Source: Methylorubrum extorquens
GTDB taxonomy: Bacteria > Pseudomonadota > Alphaproteobacteria > Rhizobiales > Beijerinckiaceae
Assembly: GCF_024169925.1 (NCBI RefSeq)
Contig: NZ_JALJXF010000001.1
Coordinates: 3,850,001 to 3,914,000 of the forward strand
Direction of reading: 5' to 3'
Length of the DNA stretch: 64,000 bases
Shown: piece by piece, positions 1-8,779 of the stretch
Position numbering within the stretch: position 1 is the stretch's first letter
How the letters are laid out: the number at the start of each line of letters is the position of its first letter
Made by a program: the position numbers and the translations under genes
Notes under the pieces: generated by a model
Databases searched by the model: none
What the model was told of the DNA's origin: nothing
Seen by the model: only the letters and a program-made list of their open reading frames with translations

Positions 1-870
1 CATCGGCAGGGTCTGCGTGACGTAGGTCGGCATGTAGGAGGTCAGCATGTAGTTCGGCACGTTCCAGGCGAGCGCCAACCCCATGCAGACGAGGACGTAG
101 GGCCAGAGGGCCAGGATATCCTTCGCGGTCTGTCCCGCGCGCAGGCGCTTCTCGCGATCCTCCGTCTCCTGCTCGAGCGCGGCGAAAGCGGGCGTCTCGG
201 CGAGTTGCGAACGCAGGTAGACGCCGACGAGGCCGAGCGGCAGGGCCAGGAAGAAGGGTAGACGCCAGCCCCAGTCGAGCAATTGCTGCTCGGTCAGGGC
301 GAGACCCGCCACGGTCACGACGATCGCGCCGAGCAGGTATCCGGTGAAGGTGCCGAACTCCAGCCAACTGCCGAGATAGCCGCGCCGCCGGTCGGGGGCG
401 TACTCGGCGATGAAGGTCATGGCGCTGCCATACTCACCACCGGTGGAGAAGCCCTGGACCAGGCGGGCGACCAGCAGGAGAAGGGGTGCGGCAATGCCGA
501 TGCTGTCCTGACTGGGAATACAGCCGATCGCGAAGGTGCCGACGGCCATCAGGATCATCGTGGCCGCGAGAACCTTGTTGCGGCCGATCCGGTCGGCCAG
601 AGGGCCGAAGAACATGCCGCCGAGCGGCCGGATCAGGAAGGCGACGGCAAACAGCCCGAAGGTCGCGATCTCCCCCATCGTGTGGGAGAGATTCGAGAAG
701 AACACCTTCTGAATCGTCGGCTCGAAGAACGCATAGACGCCGAAATCATACCATTCGGCGACGTTCCCGATCGAAGCCGCGGAGATCGCACGCCGGATCG
801 TCGAAGGCTCGGTGACGGTACAGTCCGAGGCCTTCCAGTCCGTCTCGGCATCAACATGCATCGACAGCAT
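1..870 (-). CDS. MHS-family MFS transporter (3' part beyond window)
   Basis: An open frame reads from ATG at 870 leftwards off the window edge, giving 290 codons of an expected 430 or so; the C-terminal part is missing. A GGAG Shine-Dalgarno sits about 10 nt before this ATG. The N-terminus contains GNVAEWYDFGVYAF and later ARLVQGFSTGGEYG, the signatures of the metabolite:H+ symporter (MHS, ProP/KgtP/ShiA-like) branch of the major facilitator superfamily. Such proteins are inner-membrane symporters for organic acids, osmolytes or aromatic acids. The substrate cannot be read from the sequence. The gene is transcribed away from the alpha-E/ATP-grasp pair, with more than 500 nt of leader sequence upstream. 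Confidence 0.85.
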   Translation of the reverse strand, partial: MLSMHVDAETDWKASDCTVTEPSTIRRAISAASIGNVAEWYDFGVYAFFEPTIQKVFFSNLSHTMGEIATFGLFAVAFLIRPLGGMFFGPLADRIGRNKVLAATMILMAVGTFAIGCIPSQDSIGIAAPLLLLVARLVQGFSTGGEYGSAMTFIAEYAPDRRRGYLGSWLEFGTFTGYLLGAIVVTVAGLALTEQQLLDWGWRLPFFLALPLGLVGVYLRSQLAETPAFAALEQETEDREKRLRAGQTAKDILALWPYVLVCMGLALAWNVPNYMLTSYMPTYVTQTLPM

Positions 871-1392
871 CGTGAACGGATCTCCAAAGGGCCGGCCGAG
901 CAGGACGAGATGGGGACAGAAGATTTGCTGCGCGTATGCGCCGCCCGCTCACCACGCGCCGCAGCGGTCGAACGGGATCGGTTTCAGCCGGAGGACGGCT
1001 GGCGATCATCTCCCCAAAATGCGCGATCGATTATTTTCATTCTTCGGGGCCGTGCCGAGCACCCGCTCAGGCTACGACCTGCGACAATTTTGATGGAGTA
1101 TCGGCGCCGGACTTGCGATGAACCGACACATTTTTTCCAAATCGATGCGTCGAGAGGTGTTTTACTCGACAAACCCGATGTGCAGCGCAGCAATGTCGGC
1201 CGGCATATTCAGCCCTGCATGCATGGAAACGGGTGTCACGCATCATCGCGCGATTACGGGGCGTGGATAGCCGAATCGCCCGTGCATCGGCGGCAGCCTC
1301 GAACCCCGTTCGCCGGGATGATTTTGTGAGGCTTGCCGTTCCTCATGCCGAGGCGCCACGCGATGGCCTTAGGCCAGCTTTCGAGTGCTCTC
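871..1392. other. Intergenic stretch upstream of the MHS transporter
   Basis: No frame here looks like a protein: the open frames are low-complexity and Arg-rich with no recognisable motif. It should contain the transporter promoter (reading leftwards), but I could not pick convincing -35/-10 boxes. A two-hairpin repeat follows at 1393. Confidence 0.5.
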
Positions 1393-1496
1393 CCAAATCC
1401 GTTCGATGCCTTCGGGAGGGCGGATTTGGACCTCGCGCGAGCACTGCGCATTTGCTGATACGGCGCCCGCTTGATCGAAGCGGACGCCGTATCAGC
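1393..1496 (+). repeat. Two-hairpin dispersed repeat, copy 1
   Basis: About 104 nt. Hairpin 1 pairs CCAAATCCG (1393-1401) with CGGATTTGG (1421-1429) around a TTCGGGA-containing loop. A conserved CCTCGCGCGAGC linker follows at 1431. Hairpin 2 pairs 1455-1472 with 1478-1495 (outer arms CTGATACGGCG and CGCCGTATCAG) around GATC, with one C-A mismatch. A second copy with the same architecture lies at 57064-57168. This copy starts 10 nt beyond the alpha-E stop codon. It contains no coding potential. Confidence 0.85.
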
Positions 1497-1505
1497 CGGT
1501 TTCCC

Positions 1506-2450
1506 TCACACCAGATATTGATCGCTGATGGCCGCGCCGAGACTGTTGTTCTCGACGATGAAGCCCTGGATGAACTCGTGCAGGCCGGAGGCGAAGATGC
1601 GCTCGATGTCGGCGCTGCGGAGCTTGGCCCGCAGGTTGCTCGCCAGACGCTGGCTCTCGCCGCGGCGACCGTAGGCGTCGGCGATCAGATCGAGGTGCTC
1701 CACCAGCATCCGGTAGCAGCTCGCGAGCGAACGCGGCATCTCGGGGTTGAGGATCAGCAGGTCGGCGACGAGCACCGGCTTGATGCTCTCGCGGTAGACC
1801 CAGTGATAGGCGTTGAAGGCCGAGACCTCGCGCAGGATCGTCGTCCACTGGAAGTAGTCGAGCGAGCCGCCGACCCGCTCCGAGGCCGGCAGCAGGATCT
1901 GGTACTTCACGTCGAGGATACGCGCGGTGTTGTCCGCCCGCTCGATCGCCGTGCCGGTACGGGTGAACCAGTAGGCGTCGTTGCGCAGCATCGTCCGGTA
2001 GGCCGAGCCGTCGAAGGTCAGCGAGACCCGCTTCACCCAGTCGAGGAATTGCGTGAACTCGTCGCGCGAGAGGTCGCGCCCCTCGTAGGAACGCAGTTCG
2101 AGATAGGCGCCGTTGATCGTGTCCCACATCTCGGTGGTGAGCGCCGTGCGGATCGAGCGGGCGTTCTCCCGCGCCGTGGCGATGCAGGAGCGGATCGAGG
2201 ACGGGTTGTGGGGCGAGAAGGCGAGGAAGTTGCAGACCGTGTGTTCGTTGACCGAATCGTAGAGGGTCTTGAACAGCTCGGGATCGCCCGCCGAGGACAG
2301 GGCGGAGGCCCACTCGTTCGAGGTGCGCCCGCCGTAGCTCGACGGCAGGGCGGCGAGCCGCAGGGCCGCGTCGAGGATGCGGGCCAGAAAATCCGCTCGC
2401 TCGGCGTAGCGCGAGAGCCAGTAGAGGTTGTCGGCAGTCCGGGACAGCAT
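1506..2450 (-). CDS. Alpha-E domain-containing protein (DUF403)
   Basis: The 314-residue protein starts MLSRTADNLYWLSRYAERAD, the hallmark N-terminus of the alpha-E (DUF403) family, and runs at full family length. It is predicted all-helical and soluble. Alpha-E proteins are almost always encoded next to circularly permuted ATP-grasp enzymes, and comparative genomics has proposed that the pair belongs to a peptide-ligase or peptide-modification system. Here the ATP-grasp gene lies 107 nt upstream on the same strand, so the two are probably co-transcribed. No transglutaminase-like or proteasome-like partner, often found with this pair, is visible nearby. The biochemical role is unproven. Confidence 0.9.
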   Translation of the reverse strand: MLSRTADNLYWLSRYAERADFLARILDAALRLAALPSSYGGRTSNEWASALSSAGDPELFKTLYDSVNEHTVCNFLAFSPHNPSSIRSCIATARENARSIRTALTTEMWDTINGAYLELRSYEGRDLSRDEFTQFLDWVKRVSLTFDGSAYRTMLRNDAYWFTRTGTAIERADNTARILDVKYQILLPASERVGGSLDYFQWTTILREVSAFNAYHWVYRESIKPVLVADLLILNPEMPRSLASCYRMLVEHLDLIADAYGRRGESQRLASNLRAKLRSADIERIFASGLHEFIQGFIVENNSLGAAISDQYLV

Positions 2451-2557
2451 GGCGTCAGCTCGCGGGCGCGTTGGCGACCGGGACGGCAGATGCGCGGTGT
2501 TTCATCACCGACGCTGCCCGGCCCGCCTGAAGATTGTTTAAGAATCGGGCGAAGCGC

Positions 2558-3997
2558 TCAGGCATCGAGCACCCAGGTATCCTTGGTGCCGCCACCCTGG
2601 CTCGAATTGACAACGAGCGAGCCCTCTTTCAGCGCAACCCGCGTCAGGCCACCGGGCACGATGCGGATCTCGTCGGCGCCGGCCAGCACGAAGGGGCGCA
2701 GATCGACGTGGCGCGGGGCGACGCCGGAGGCGACGAAGGTCGGGCAAGTGGAGAGCGAGAGCGTTGGCTGAGCGATGAAGTTGTCGGGCGCGTGCCGCAG
2801 CTTCTTGGCGAACTCGTCGATCTCGCGCCGCGTCGCGTGCGGGCCCACCAGCATGCCGTAGCCGCCCGAGCCGTTGACCTCCTTCACCACGAGGTCCTTC
2901 AAGTTGTCCATGACGTAGGAGAAGGCGTCCTTCTCCCGGCAGCGATGGGTCGGCACGTTGTGCAGGATCGGGTCTTCGCCGGTGAAGAATTTCACGATTT
3001 CCGGCATGTAGCTGTAGACGGCCTTGTCGTCCGAGATGCCGGTGCCGACCGCGTTCGACAGCGTGACATTGCCCCGCTCGTACGCGTTCATCAGCCCCGG
3101 CACGCCGAGCACCGAATCCGGCCGGAACACCAGCGGATCGAGGAAATCGTCGTCGAGGCGGCGGTAGATCACGTCGACGCGCCGTGGCCCCTCGGTCGTG
3201 CGCATGTAGACGACCTCGTCCTTCGTGAAGAGGTCGCCCGCCTCCACCAGCTCGACGCCGAGTTTGTCGGCCAGGAACGAGTGCTCGTAGAAAGCCGAGT
3301 TGTAGCGGCCGGGTGTCAGCAGCACGACCGTCGGGTCGCGCGTCGCGGAAGCCGGAGCCAAGCTGCGCAGGGTCGCGAGCAGGGCGTCGGGATAGTTCTC
3401 GACCGGGGCGACGCGGTGACGCGAGAACAGCTCGGGGAAGAGCCGCATCATCACCTCGCGGTTCTCCAGCATGTAGGAGACGCCGGACGGCGTGCGGGCG
3501 TTGTCTTCCAGCACGAAGAAGTCGTTCTCGCCGGTCCGCACGATGTCGATGCCGGCGATGTGGACGTAGAGGTCGTGCGGCACGTCGAAGGCACGCATCT
3601 CCATGCGGTAATGCGGGTTGCGGTAGACGAGGTCGGGCGGGATGATCCCGGCCTTGATGCATTCCTCGGCGCCGTAAATGTCGTTGATGAAGGCGTTCAG
3701 CGCCGTCACCCGCTGCTTGAGGCCGCGCTCCAGGAAGTCCCACTCGGGCTTCGTCAGCACCCGCGGGATGATGTCGAACGGGATCAGCCGCTCGGTCGAT
3801 TCGTTGGCGCCGTAGACCGCGAAGGTGATGCCGATGCGTCGGAACAGCATCTCGGCCTGGCTGCGGCGGGTGTTGAAATGCTCCGGCGGCGTCTTGTCGA
3901 GCCAGGCCTTGAGGATGTCGTAGGCCTCGCGCACGGCCGCCGGCTCCAGCTGGCCTGCCCCGCCCCCGTTCATCTCATCGAACGCCGTGTGCGCCAT
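2558..3997 (-). CDS. Circularly permuted ATP-grasp protein
   Basis: The chosen start is ATG at 3997 (MAHTAFDEMNGGG), preceded by AAGGGGAA at good spacing. The frame stays open to 4261, but the extra N-terminus is Arg/Cys-rich and unlike the family. The result is 479 residues, normal for circularly permuted type 2 ATP-grasp proteins (DUF404/DUF407). Visible family stretches are RRIGITFAVYG, DIVRTGENDFFVLEDNARTPSG, LTPGRYNSAFYEH, KEVNGSGGYGMLVGP and NSSQGGGTKDTWVL. These enzymes are predicted to use ATP to activate a carboxylate for ligation to an amine. The alpha-E gene follows on the same strand. Substrate unknown. Confidence 0.9.
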   Translation of the reverse strand: MAHTAFDEMNGGGAGQLEPAAVREAYDILKAWLDKTPPEHFNTRRSQAEMLFRRIGITFAVYGANESTERLIPFDIIPRVLTKPEWDFLERGLKQRVTALNAFINDIYGAEECIKAGIIPPDLVYRNPHYRMEMRAFDVPHDLYVHIAGIDIVRTGENDFFVLEDNARTPSGVSYMLENREVMMRLFPELFSRHRVAPVENYPDALLATLRSLAPASATRDPTVVLLTPGRYNSAFYEHSFLADKLGVELVEAGDLFTKDEVVYMRTTEGPRRVDVIYRRLDDDFLDPLVFRPDSVLGVPGLMNAYERGNVTLSNAVGTGISDDKAVYSYMPEIVKFFTGEDPILHNVPTHRCREKDAFSYVMDNLKDLVVKEVNGSGGYGMLVGPHATRREIDEFAKKLRHAPDNFIAQPTLSLSTCPTFVASGVAPRHVDLRPFVLAGADEIRIVPGGLTRVALKEGSLVVNSSQGGGTKDTWVLDA

Positions 3998-4280
3998 CCG
4001 CGCGATTCCCCTTGATGTCTCGTCCTGCCGGAGCAAGAGGCAGGCCACGCGGCGGGTCGCCTGCCAGCCCTGAAACTGTCTCTTCCCCGGCTGCCGCGGC
4101 ACGAGGCGCCGCGGGCAGGAGATCGCCTTGCGCCCTCGTCGATGCGAGCGACACGGGGCGACCCTCTGATCGATGTAGCGGACGACCCGCGCAAGCCTAT
4201 CCCTGGAAGCGACGCTCCGCTGAAGGTTTGTGCAACCCGTCAGGGAAATTTCTACGGGCACACCCGAGCCCTCGGACGCC

Positions 4281-5027
4281 TCAGATCAGCTTGAGCGCTT
4301 TGAGGCTCGCATGACCGTCACGGCCAAGGATGACGTGGTCGTGCACCACGATACCGAGGGGACCGAGTGCCGAGACGATCTCCCGCGTCATGCGGATGTC
4401 GGCCTTCGAGGGCGTCGGATCGCCGGACGGATGGTTGTGGGCGAGGATGATCGCGGTGGAGGCGAGTTCGAGCGCCCGGCGCGCCACCTCGCGGGGGTAG
4501 ACCGGCGTATGATCCACGGTGCCGCGGCCCTGCACCTCGTCGGCGAGGAGGTGGTTGCGCCGGTCGAGGAACAGCACCCGGAACTCTTCGCGGCCTGAAA
4601 AGGCCATGGTGGAGCGAAGATACTCGATGAGGGCGCTCCACGAAGAGAGCAGCGGGCGGGCGGCGATGGCGCCACGGGCCAGCCGCCGGCCGGCGGCCTC
4701 GATGAGTTTCAGGTCGGCGGCGACGCCGGCGCTGACACCCTCCACCTCCAAGAGCCGGGCAGGCTCGGCGCTGACGACCTCGGCGAACGAGCCGAACCGG
4801 TGGATCAGAGCCTTGGCGAGCGGCTTCACGTCCCGCCGCGGAATCGAGCGGAACAAGGTGAGTTCGAGCAGTTCGTAATCGGCCAACGCCTCGGCACCGA
4901 CTTGCGCGAAGCGGGCGCGCAGGCGCTCGCGGTGGCCGTGATAGTGCGGCGCCTCCTCGGCGGGCGCGGGAGCGGCCGCCTCGGCAAAGCCCGGTAGAGC
5001 AGGCGGTTCGGCCGTCCGGCGGGCCAT
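4281..5027 (-). CDS. radC: RadC-family JAB/MPN domain protein
   Basis: 248 residues. The N-terminal half carries a helix-hairpin-helix-like region ([13 protein letters not shown], then [18 protein letters not shown]). The C-terminal half is the JAMM/MPN domain with [15 protein letters not shown], giving the two His, the Ser and the Asp of a zinc-dependent JAMM site; an upstream Glu of the type needed is in [11 protein letters not shown]. The name RadC dates from a DNA-repair assignment in E. coli that was later withdrawn, so the function is unresolved; nuclease or peptidase activity is possible. It starts 14 nt after the map stop codon on the same strand, an arrangement common in alphaproteobacteria that implies co-transcription with map. 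Confidence 0.92.
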   Translation of the reverse strand: MARRTAEPPALPGFAEAAAPAPAEEAPHYHGHRERLRARFAQVGAEALADYELLELTLFRSIPRRDVKPLAKALIHRFGSFAEVVSAEPARLLEVEGVSAGVAADLKLIEAAGRRLARGAIAARPLLSSWSALIEYLRSTMAFSGREEFRVLFLDRRNHLLADEVQGRGTVDHTPVYPREVARRALELASTAIILAHNHPSGDPTPSKADIRMTREIVSALGPLGIVVHDHVILGRDGHASLKALKLI

Positions 5028-5041
5028 CTCCCGGCGGGCCG

Positions 5042-5896
5042 TCAGTCGGCCTGCGCGCCGTGCGGATCGAGACCGTGCGGCTTGGGCTGGTCGAGGCCCT
5101 TGGGCGAGAGGGTAAAGATCTCGTAGCCGTCTTCCGTCACCGCCACCGTATGCTCGAACTGCGCCGAGAGGGAGCGGTCGCGGGTCACGGCGGTCCAGCC
5201 GTCGGAGAGCACCTTCACCGCCGGGCGCCCGAGATTGATCATCGGCTCGATGGTGAAGAATTGCCCGGCCTTGAGCGGCACGTCGTAGCTCGCCTCGACG
5301 TAGTGCAGGATGGTCGGCGCGTCGTGATAGACGCGGCCCAGACCGTGACCGCAGAAATCACGCACCACCGCGCAGCGCTCGGCCTCGGCGTAGGTCTGGA
5401 TTGCGCGGCCGATGTCGTTGGTGGAGCCGCCCGGCTTCACCGCGCGGATGCCGCGCATCAGCGCCTCGTAGGTGATCTCGCACAGGCGCTGCGCCTTGCG
5501 CGGCACCTCGCCGATATAGGCCATGCGGCTCGAATCCCCGTGCCAGCCGTCGAGGATCAGGCAGCAATCGAGGTTGACGATGTCGCCCTCGCGCAGGGGC
5601 TTGTCGTTGGGGATGCCGTGGCAGACGACGTGGTTGATCGAGGTGCAGATCGACTTGCGGTAGCCGCGGTAGAACAGCGAGGCCGGATAGGCGCCGTGAT
5701 CCATGCCGAACTCGAAGGCGAGCCGGTCGAGATGCTCCGTGGTCACGCCGGGCTGGGCGGCCTCGACCAGGAGATCGAGCGCCTCCGCGGTCAGGCGGCC
5801 GGCGCGGCGCATCCCCTCGAACCCCTCCGGCCCGTGGATCGGCGGCTCCGGGGCGCGGCGCCCGCCTTCGGCGACGGCTTGCTCTTCACGGCTCAT
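5042..5896 (-). CDS. map: Type I methionine aminopeptidase
   Basis: Removes the initiator methionine from nascent proteins in the cytoplasm. The start at 5896 ([12 protein letters not shown]) gives 284 residues; a longer frame to 6025 exists but adds a basic non-family leader. Dimetal ligands are visible: two Asp in [19 protein letters not shown], His in [10 protein letters not shown], Glu in TIEPMINLG and Glu in [11 protein letters not shown]. The substrate-site His is in the [18 protein letters not shown] segment. The short N-terminus without a zinc-finger extension is typical of bacterial MetAP I. The RadC gene follows 14 nt downstream. The Shine-Dalgarno for this start is weak, so the start could be a few codons off. 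Confidence 0.93.
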   Translation of the reverse strand: MSREEQAVAEGGRRAPEPPIHGPEGFEGMRRAGRLTAEALDLLVEAAQPGVTTEHLDRLAFEFGMDHGAYPASLFYRGYRKSICTSINHVVCHGIPNDKPLREGDIVNLDCCLILDGWHGDSSRMAYIGEVPRKAQRLCEITYEALMRGIRAVKPGGSTNDIGRAIQTYAEAERCAVVRDFCGHGLGRVYHDAPTILHYVEASYDVPLKAGQFFTIEPMINLGRPAVKVLSDGWTAVTRDRSLSAQFEHTVAVTEDGYEIFTLSPKGLDQPKPHGLDPHGAQAD

Positions 5897-6074
5897 GGGG
5901 ATCGGGCGCTTAGCGAGGGACGTTCGAGGCGGATGCCCTCGTCTTACGCCGCCCCAGGGCCGGCGCCAACCCGAGCGCGCCCGAGCATGAATGCCTTTGG
6001 CGCTGTTTGATTGGCCCGACCGCACCTTGGTTCGTTCCGGACCGAGCTAGCGGGGCGGCCAATCGGGAGTCACA

Positions 6075-6542
6075 TCAAATCAGCGTACCTTGTCGAACGA
6101 TGCGTTTCGTCATCGGCACAAAGCCCTCGGCTTGTCCGAGGAGGACCGGCGCATCCCTCGTCAGTCGTATCCATCCCGTCGACGAATAGAACCCTTCGGC
6201 ATCCGACGCCGCGCTGACGAACAGCCTGCCGAGGCCAAGCGCTCTCGCGTAATCCTCCACCATCGCGTCGAGCACGCAGCCATGCCCGTTCCTGCGAAGG
6301 GGGGCCGTGATGGCCACGAGCCTGACGATCCCTGTCCCGTTCCCGAGGTCGTCGAGGCGCGTGGTGCCGATGCCCGCCTCATCCCGCATCAAGAGCAGAG
6401 CGTGGTGATTCGGAAAAAGCTCCTCAGGCCGGGCATCGTCATAACCAACCCGTCCCCTTTCCTCCCACAACGAGGAGCGGCGAATGGCATGGTAGACCTG
6501 CCGATCGGACGCTTCGGCAACGCGAACAAGAGAATACCGCAT
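6075..6542 (-). CDS. GNAT-family N-acetyltransferase
   Basis: 155 residues. The fold is suggested by GIVRLVAITAPLRRNGHGCVLDAMVEDYARALG, with the beta-4 strand and the R-x-x-G-x-G/A-type acetyl-CoA loop (LRRNGHG), followed by the LFVSAASDAEGFYSSTGW motif usual for a GNAT C-terminal half. It should transfer an acetyl group from acetyl-CoA to an amine, but the substrate is not predictable. The gene is transcribed on its own, divergent from the CHCC zinc-finger gene with about 130 nt between the starts. The glycine loop is slightly atypical but usable. Confidence 0.75.
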   Translation of the reverse strand: MRYSLVRVAEASDRQVYHAIRRSSLWEERGRVGYDDARPEELFPNHHALLLMRDEAGIGTTRLDDLGNGTGIVRLVAITAPLRRNGHGCVLDAMVEDYARALGLGRLFVSAASDAEGFYSSTGWIRLTRDAPVLLGQAEGFVPMTKRIVRQGTLI

Positions 6543-6675
6543 CGGGCCCGCGCCTCCCGCGAATGGCCGCCGCCTCGCAGGCGCGGGTCGTTCAGACCGT
6601 CGGCAGGTCGAAGCGGGACCCTAGGCGTGCGGCCCCGAACGCGCTAGACCACGGCCTCCGTTTCAGGGACGTGCA

Positions 6676-6942
6676 ATGGCTGACAAGGCGGTTCCCCACT
6701 TCCACAATCAGGCCGGCGTGACCGTGATCGCGGTGGGCTCGAAGGAATTTATGTGCATCGGGGCGCTGCCGCCCTTCGATCATCCGCACGTCTTCCTCGA
6801 CATGGGCAGCGAGACCGAGATCATCTGCCAGTACTGCTCGACCCTGTTCCGCTACGACCCGAAGCTGAAGCCGGGAACGGCGGAGCCGGCCGGGTGCGTG
6901 TGGCACGACGAGACGCCGGAAAAGACGTCCAAGGCGGCCTGA
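6676..6942 (+). CDS. CHCC zinc-finger domain protein (NDUFS6-like)
   Basis: 88 residues. Cys27, His36 and the pair Cys51-x-x-Cys54 (CQYC) form the CHCC zinc site of the family that includes the mitochondrial complex I subunit NDUFS6. Alphaproteobacterial homologues are accessory subunits or assembly partners of NADH:ubiquinone oxidoreductase. The core text FMCIGALPPFDHPHVFLDMG is strongly conserved in this family. An FAD monooxygenase gene begins 16 nt downstream on the same strand, suggesting a two-gene operon. A direct role in complex I in this organism is inference from homology, since no nuo genes are nearby. Confidence 0.88.
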   Translation: MADKAVPHFHNQAGVTVIAVGSKEFMCIGALPPFDHPHVFLDMGSETEIICQYCSTLFRYDPKLKPGTAEPAGCVWHDETPEKTSKAA

Positions 6943-6958
6943 CCGGACCGGGCCGTCC

Positions 6959-8146
6959 GTGGCGGCGCTCTCCATCGTCATCGTCGGCGCCGGGATCGGC
7001 GGGCTCACCGCCGCGCTGTCGCTCGCCGCGGCCGGCCATGCCGTCACGCTGATCGAGCGTCGCACCGGGTTCTCCGAGGTCGGCGCCGGCCTCCAGCTCT
7101 CGCCGAACGCCAGCGCGGTGCTGATCGGTCTCGGGCTCGGCGCGGCCCTGCGCCGGGCGAGTGACGAGCCGCCGGGCGTCACCGTGCGCGCGCTGACCAC
7201 CGGCCGCGTCGTCGGCGGCATCCGCCTCGGCGCGAGTATCCGCGAGCGTCACGGCGCACCCTACTACGTCCTGCATCGCGCCGACCTGCAGACGATCTTG
7301 CTCGATGCCGTGCGTGGGCGCCCCGGCATCCGCCTCTGCGTCGGGCGCGAGATCTCGGGCCTGGGCGAGACCGGGGACGGCGTCAGCCTGACGGTGCGCA
7401 GCATCGACGGCGACCGCACCGAGACCCTGAACGCCGACCTCGTCATCGGCGCCGACGGGGTGCGCTCCAGCCTGCGGCAGCATTTCGACACACGCCCGCT
7501 GCGGCTCCACCGCCAAGCGGCGTGGCGGGCGGTGATCCCGCGTGAAGCCGCGCCGGAGGCACTTCAGGGCGCCGAGACGGGGCTCTGGCTCGGGCACCGG
7601 CGCCATGTCGTCCATTATCCGATCAACGGCGGCAAGCGGCTCAACGTCGTGGCGATCGTCCCCGAGCGCGAGGGTGACGAGGATTGGGGCCGGATCGGCG
7701 ACCCGGCCGTCCTGCGCGACCATTTTCCCGACGCGGCGCCGCCGCTGACGGAGCTGCTGACCCTGCCCGATAGCTGGGTGGTGTGGTCGCTGGTGGACCG
7801 ACCGGCGGTGCGGCCGATGGCACGGGGCCGGATTGCGCTTCTGGGCGATGCCGCCCACCCGGTGCTGCCATTCCTGGCCCAGGGCGCGGCGCTCGCCATC
7901 GAGGATGCCGCGGTTCTAGCGGCGAGCCTGTCCGGCCCGGCGAGCGTGCCCGAAGCGTTGGCAGCCTACGCTGCGGCACGCCAGTCCCGCGTTCGCGCGG
8001 TGCAGCGGGCCGCTCGCCGCAACGGGCGCTTCTACCATGCCGGCCGGCTGATCGGCTTTGCCCGGGACACGGTGATGCGCCGCACCGGCCCCGAGGGCAT
8101 GAGCGCGCGTTACGCCTGGGTCTACGGCTGGCACCCACCCGCTTGA
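6959..8146 (+). CDS. FAD-dependent monooxygenase (salicylate/3-hydroxybenzoate hydroxylase-like)
   Basis: 395 residues, reading from GTG at 6959. The Rossmann motif GAGIGGLTAALSLAAAG occupies residues 8-24, the DG motif is in VIGADGVRSSLR, and the GD motif GDAAHPVLPFLAQGAALAIEDA lies around residue 295; together these define group A flavoprotein hydroxylases. It should use NAD(P)H and O2 to hydroxylate an aromatic or similar ring. UbiH-type functions in quinone synthesis are possible, but the length and the IERRTGFSEVGAGLQLSPNA segment favour the salicylate-hydroxylase-like branch. It lies 16 nt behind the CHCC gene. The substrate is not established. Confidence 0.85.
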   Translation: MAALSIVIVGAGIGGLTAALSLAAAGHAVTLIERRTGFSEVGAGLQLSPNASAVLIGLGLGAALRRASDEPPGVTVRALTTGRVVGGIRLGASIRERHGAPYYVLHRADLQTILLDAVRGRPGIRLCVGREISGLGETGDGVSLTVRSIDGDRTETLNADLVIGADGVRSSLRQHFDTRPLRLHRQAAWRAVIPREAAPEALQGAETGLWLGHRRHVVHYPINGGKRLNVVAIVPEREGDEDWGRIGDPAVLRDHFPDAAPPLTELLTLPDSWVVWSLVDRPAVRPMARGRIALLGDAAHPVLPFLAQGAALAIEDAAVLAASLSGPASVPEALAAYAAARQSRVRAVQRAARRNGRFYHAGRLIGFARDTVMRRTGPEGMSARYAWVYGWHPPA

Positions 8147-8180
8147 TCTGGCCTCACCGGACCGCTACCGCTGCACCGAT

Positions 8181-8267
8181 GCGGACGTGGCGAAACCGGT
8201 AGACGCACGAGACTTAAAATCTTGCGGCCGCAAGGCTGTGCGGGTTCGAGTCCCGCCGTCCGCACCA
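8181..8267 (+). tRNA. tRNA-Leu (UAA anticodon)
   Basis: The acceptor arms GCGGACG (8181-8187) and CGTCCGC (8257-8263) pair perfectly and are followed by A and an encoded CCA (8265-8267). The anticodon stem CGAGA/TCTTG (8208-8212/8220-8224) encloses the loop CTTAAAA with anticodon TAA at 8215-8217. The T-arm has GGTTCGAGTCC, and there is a long variable arm (CGGCCGCAAGGCTG region), as expected for a class II tRNA. It reads UUA and UUG codons. It stands alone between the monooxygenase and a small exported-protein gene. A 7-bp hairpin (GTGTCAG/CTGACAC) lies about 20 nt downstream. Confidence 0.97.
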
Positions 8268-8383
8268 AGAATTTGGAATTGCAAATCGTGTCAGAAGGAG
8301 ACTGACACACAGGTGGTCTCGGCGCCCTGAAGGCATCCGAGAAGGGTCGGGAGCGGCATCGCCCCCGACACGCTCAACCTCAA

Positions 8384-8653
8384 TTACCGGGCCGGACGCT
8401 CACGGACGGTCCGCTCTTCGCGCCGCTCGATACGCTCCTCGCGGCGTGGATCGGGATCGACCCCGAGCACACCGCCGACGGTGCCGGTCGCGGCCCCGAC
8501 AGCACCGCCCACGACACCGCCGACCGGGCCGGCGGCACGGTTGCCGTCTTCGACGCCGCGTTCGGCGCCGCGAATGGTCCCTTGAGCCTGGGCTGTCGCG
8601 GACAGAGCGAGCGGGGACAGAACGAGGGCAGAGGCGAGCAATAGCCGCTTCAT
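8384..8653 (-). CDS. Small exported Gly/Arg-rich protein, unknown function
   Basis: 89 residues. The N-terminus is a clear signal peptide (MKRLLLASALVLSPLALS, cleavage probably after AQA). It is followed by a glycine-zipper-like stretch GGVVGGAVGAATGTVGGVLG and a charged C-terminal tail of Arg/Glu repeats (REERIERREERTVRERPAR). An AGGAG lies 9 nt before the ATG. Proteins with this layout are common in Methylobacterium-like genomes and are probably periplasmic or outer-membrane associated. No enzymatic motif is visible. It is similar in style to the protein at 57277. Confidence 0.75.
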   Translation of the reverse strand: MKRLLLASALVLSPLALSATAQAQGTIRGAERGVEDGNRAAGPVGGVVGGAVGAATGTVGGVLGVDPDPRREERIERREERTVRERPAR

Positions 8654-8779
8654 GGAGTTGGCTCCTGGAATCGGTGCGCCGACGGTAAGCCGCGCTTCAC
8701 AGGGATAACGGCCGAGAGCGGCGATTGGTGCCGAACACCGGGATCGACCGTCCCCCTACGGCCTCCGCAACGAGGCGCC

